DNA from: Acidiferrobacter sp.
Lineage (GTDB): Bacteria; Pseudomonadota; Gammaproteobacteria; Arenicellales; UBA868
Length of the DNA stretch: 13,512 nucleotides
NCBI GenBank assembly: GCA_002694065.1
Contig: NZKZ01000096.1
Coordinates: 7,146 to 20,657 of the forward strand
Direction: 5' to 3'
The notes below the pieces were generated by a model, which saw nothing but the letters and a program-made list of their open reading frames with translations, had not been told where the DNA came from and did no database searches. Shown piece by piece: positions 13,004 through 13,512 of this stretch (position 1 is the stretch's first letter; each line of letters starts with the position of its first letter). The translations under genes and the position numbers were made by a program.

Positions 13004-13512
13004 ATGGCTCGAAACAGCCGCACCCGAAAGGCGGATGGAGGCTCACGTCTCACCTACGATGTCGTGCTGATGGTGCTGGGGATCGCGGTCGGCGTGGTCG
13101 CCGTCGTGTTGTATCAGGGCGCAATGAGCGGAGATCCCGACCGCATGGGTGCGGGCATCAGCCAACTGCTGCGACCGTCGGATGCCCCGGACCCGGCGTC
13201 AGGCCCCGAGGCCGTCAGTACGGGTGTGGAAACGCCTGCCCGGGCGAGTTTCGACTTCTACACCGTGCTCCCCGAGATTGAGCATGTCATCCCCGAGACT
13301 GACCTGCCCGATCCGGCTGGCGAAGCCACTGCGGCGGGGGAGTCCACCCAGACGCCGGAAGATTCCGCACCGCGGGGAAGTTTCTATATGCTGCAGGCCG
13401 CTTCTTACGATAACCGCCGTGAGGCGGAGCGCATGAAGGCGCGGCTTGCGATTGCCGGTTTCGAGCCCAGCATTCAGCATATCTCAGTGCAGGGTCAGGG
13501 CGATTTTTTCCG
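13004..13512 (+). CDS. SPOR-domain, FtsN-like cell-division protein, 3' end cut by the window edge
   Basis: The frame is open from ATG 13004 to the window end (169 residues). The order is a short basic cytoplasmic N-terminus (MARNSRTRKADGGSR), one membrane helix at about 19-38, a Pro/Ala/Asp-rich periplasmic linker including FDFYTVLPEIE (83-93), and the start of a SPOR domain (SFYMLQAASYDNRREAERMKARLAIAGFEPSI, split here: begins near 126). SPOR domains bind denuded septal peptidoglycan, and FtsN activates septal synthesis. The FDFY-LPE motif and the position directly after argS are typical of FtsN-like proteins of non-enteric Gammaproteobacteria, where hslVU often follows; that lies outside the window. 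The start is 3 bp after the argS stop, with only a poor ribosome-binding site, suggesting coupling. Whether it is the true FtsN cannot be decided from this part. Confidence 0.88.
   Translation, partial: MARNSRTRKADGGSRLTYDVVLMVLGIAVGVVAVVLYQGAMSGDPDRMGAGISQLLRPSDAPDPASGPEAVSTGVETPARASFDFYTVLPEIEHVIPETDLPDPAGEATAAGESTQTPEDSAPRGSFYMLQAASYDNRREAERMKARLAIAGFEPSIQHISVQGQGDFF

Noticed and set aside
1..13512. Search for tRNA genes, CRISPR arrays, insertion sequences, integrase or phage genes
   Set aside because: None could be recognised by reading both strands; the window is nearly filled by intact housekeeping genes.

Overview
This window looks like an ordinary core-genome segment of a gammaproteobacterium with moderately high GC. 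The main evidence is the divergent rhlB / trxA-rho block followed by rpmE (also found in E. coli) and the argS / SPOR-domain junction. No order or genus can be fixed from the sequence alone. I see no phage, transposon, integrase, CRISPR array, tRNA or rRNA. Only the acyltransferase at the left edge looks like accessory DNA.

Layout, left to right. 1-671 (-): left-handed beta-helix (hexapeptide-repeat) acyltransferase, cut by the window edge. 712-2190 (-): RNA helicase RhlB with a long basic C-terminal tail. 2191-2578: divergent regulatory region. 2579-2905 (+): thioredoxin TrxA. 2906-3134: structured rho leader with a C-rich, G-poor stretch. 3135-4397 (+): transcription terminator Rho. 4482-4688 (+): ribosomal protein L31 (rpmE), with its own promoter inferred in the rho-rpmE gap. 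About 4651-5499 (+): secreted SNase-like nuclease with a start that is hard to place. 5607-6068 and 6105-6704 (+): periplasmic copper chaperone PCu(A)C and Sco1/SenC protein. 6721-7611 (+): PrmB, the L3 glutamine methyltransferase. 7631-7801 (-): a 56-residue rubredoxin. 7916-9199 (+): HemL. 9192-9752 (-): DUF4870-like membrane protein. 9835-10047 (-): cold-shock protein. 10149-11108 (-): NudC. 11264-13000 (+): ArgS. 13004 to the edge (+): membrane-anchored SPOR-domain (FtsN-like) protein.

Functionally, the left half is an RNA-metabolism and translation cluster (RhlB, Rho, L31) with thioredoxin. The middle joins a copper-delivery pair, which in known systems helps build the CuA/CuB centres of cytochrome oxidase, to a ribosomal protein methyltransferase. 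HemL makes 5-aminolevulinate for haem, and a rubredoxin electron carrier sits divergently beside it. The right half holds NAD-cap/NADH hydrolysis (NudC), a cold-shock RNA chaperone, an arginyl-tRNA synthetase and a cell-division-type SPOR protein.

I did not find a convincing undescribed system. The signals most worth a second look are non-coding: the rho leader (rut-like stretch, and a near-consensus ribosome-binding site leading only into a 3-codon ORF), four CCAAAG/CTTTGG hexamers in the nudC-argS promoter region, and a 24-nt dyad overlapping a -10-like hexamer between rubredoxin and hemL. The missing ordinary start codon of the nuclease gene is also worth checking.
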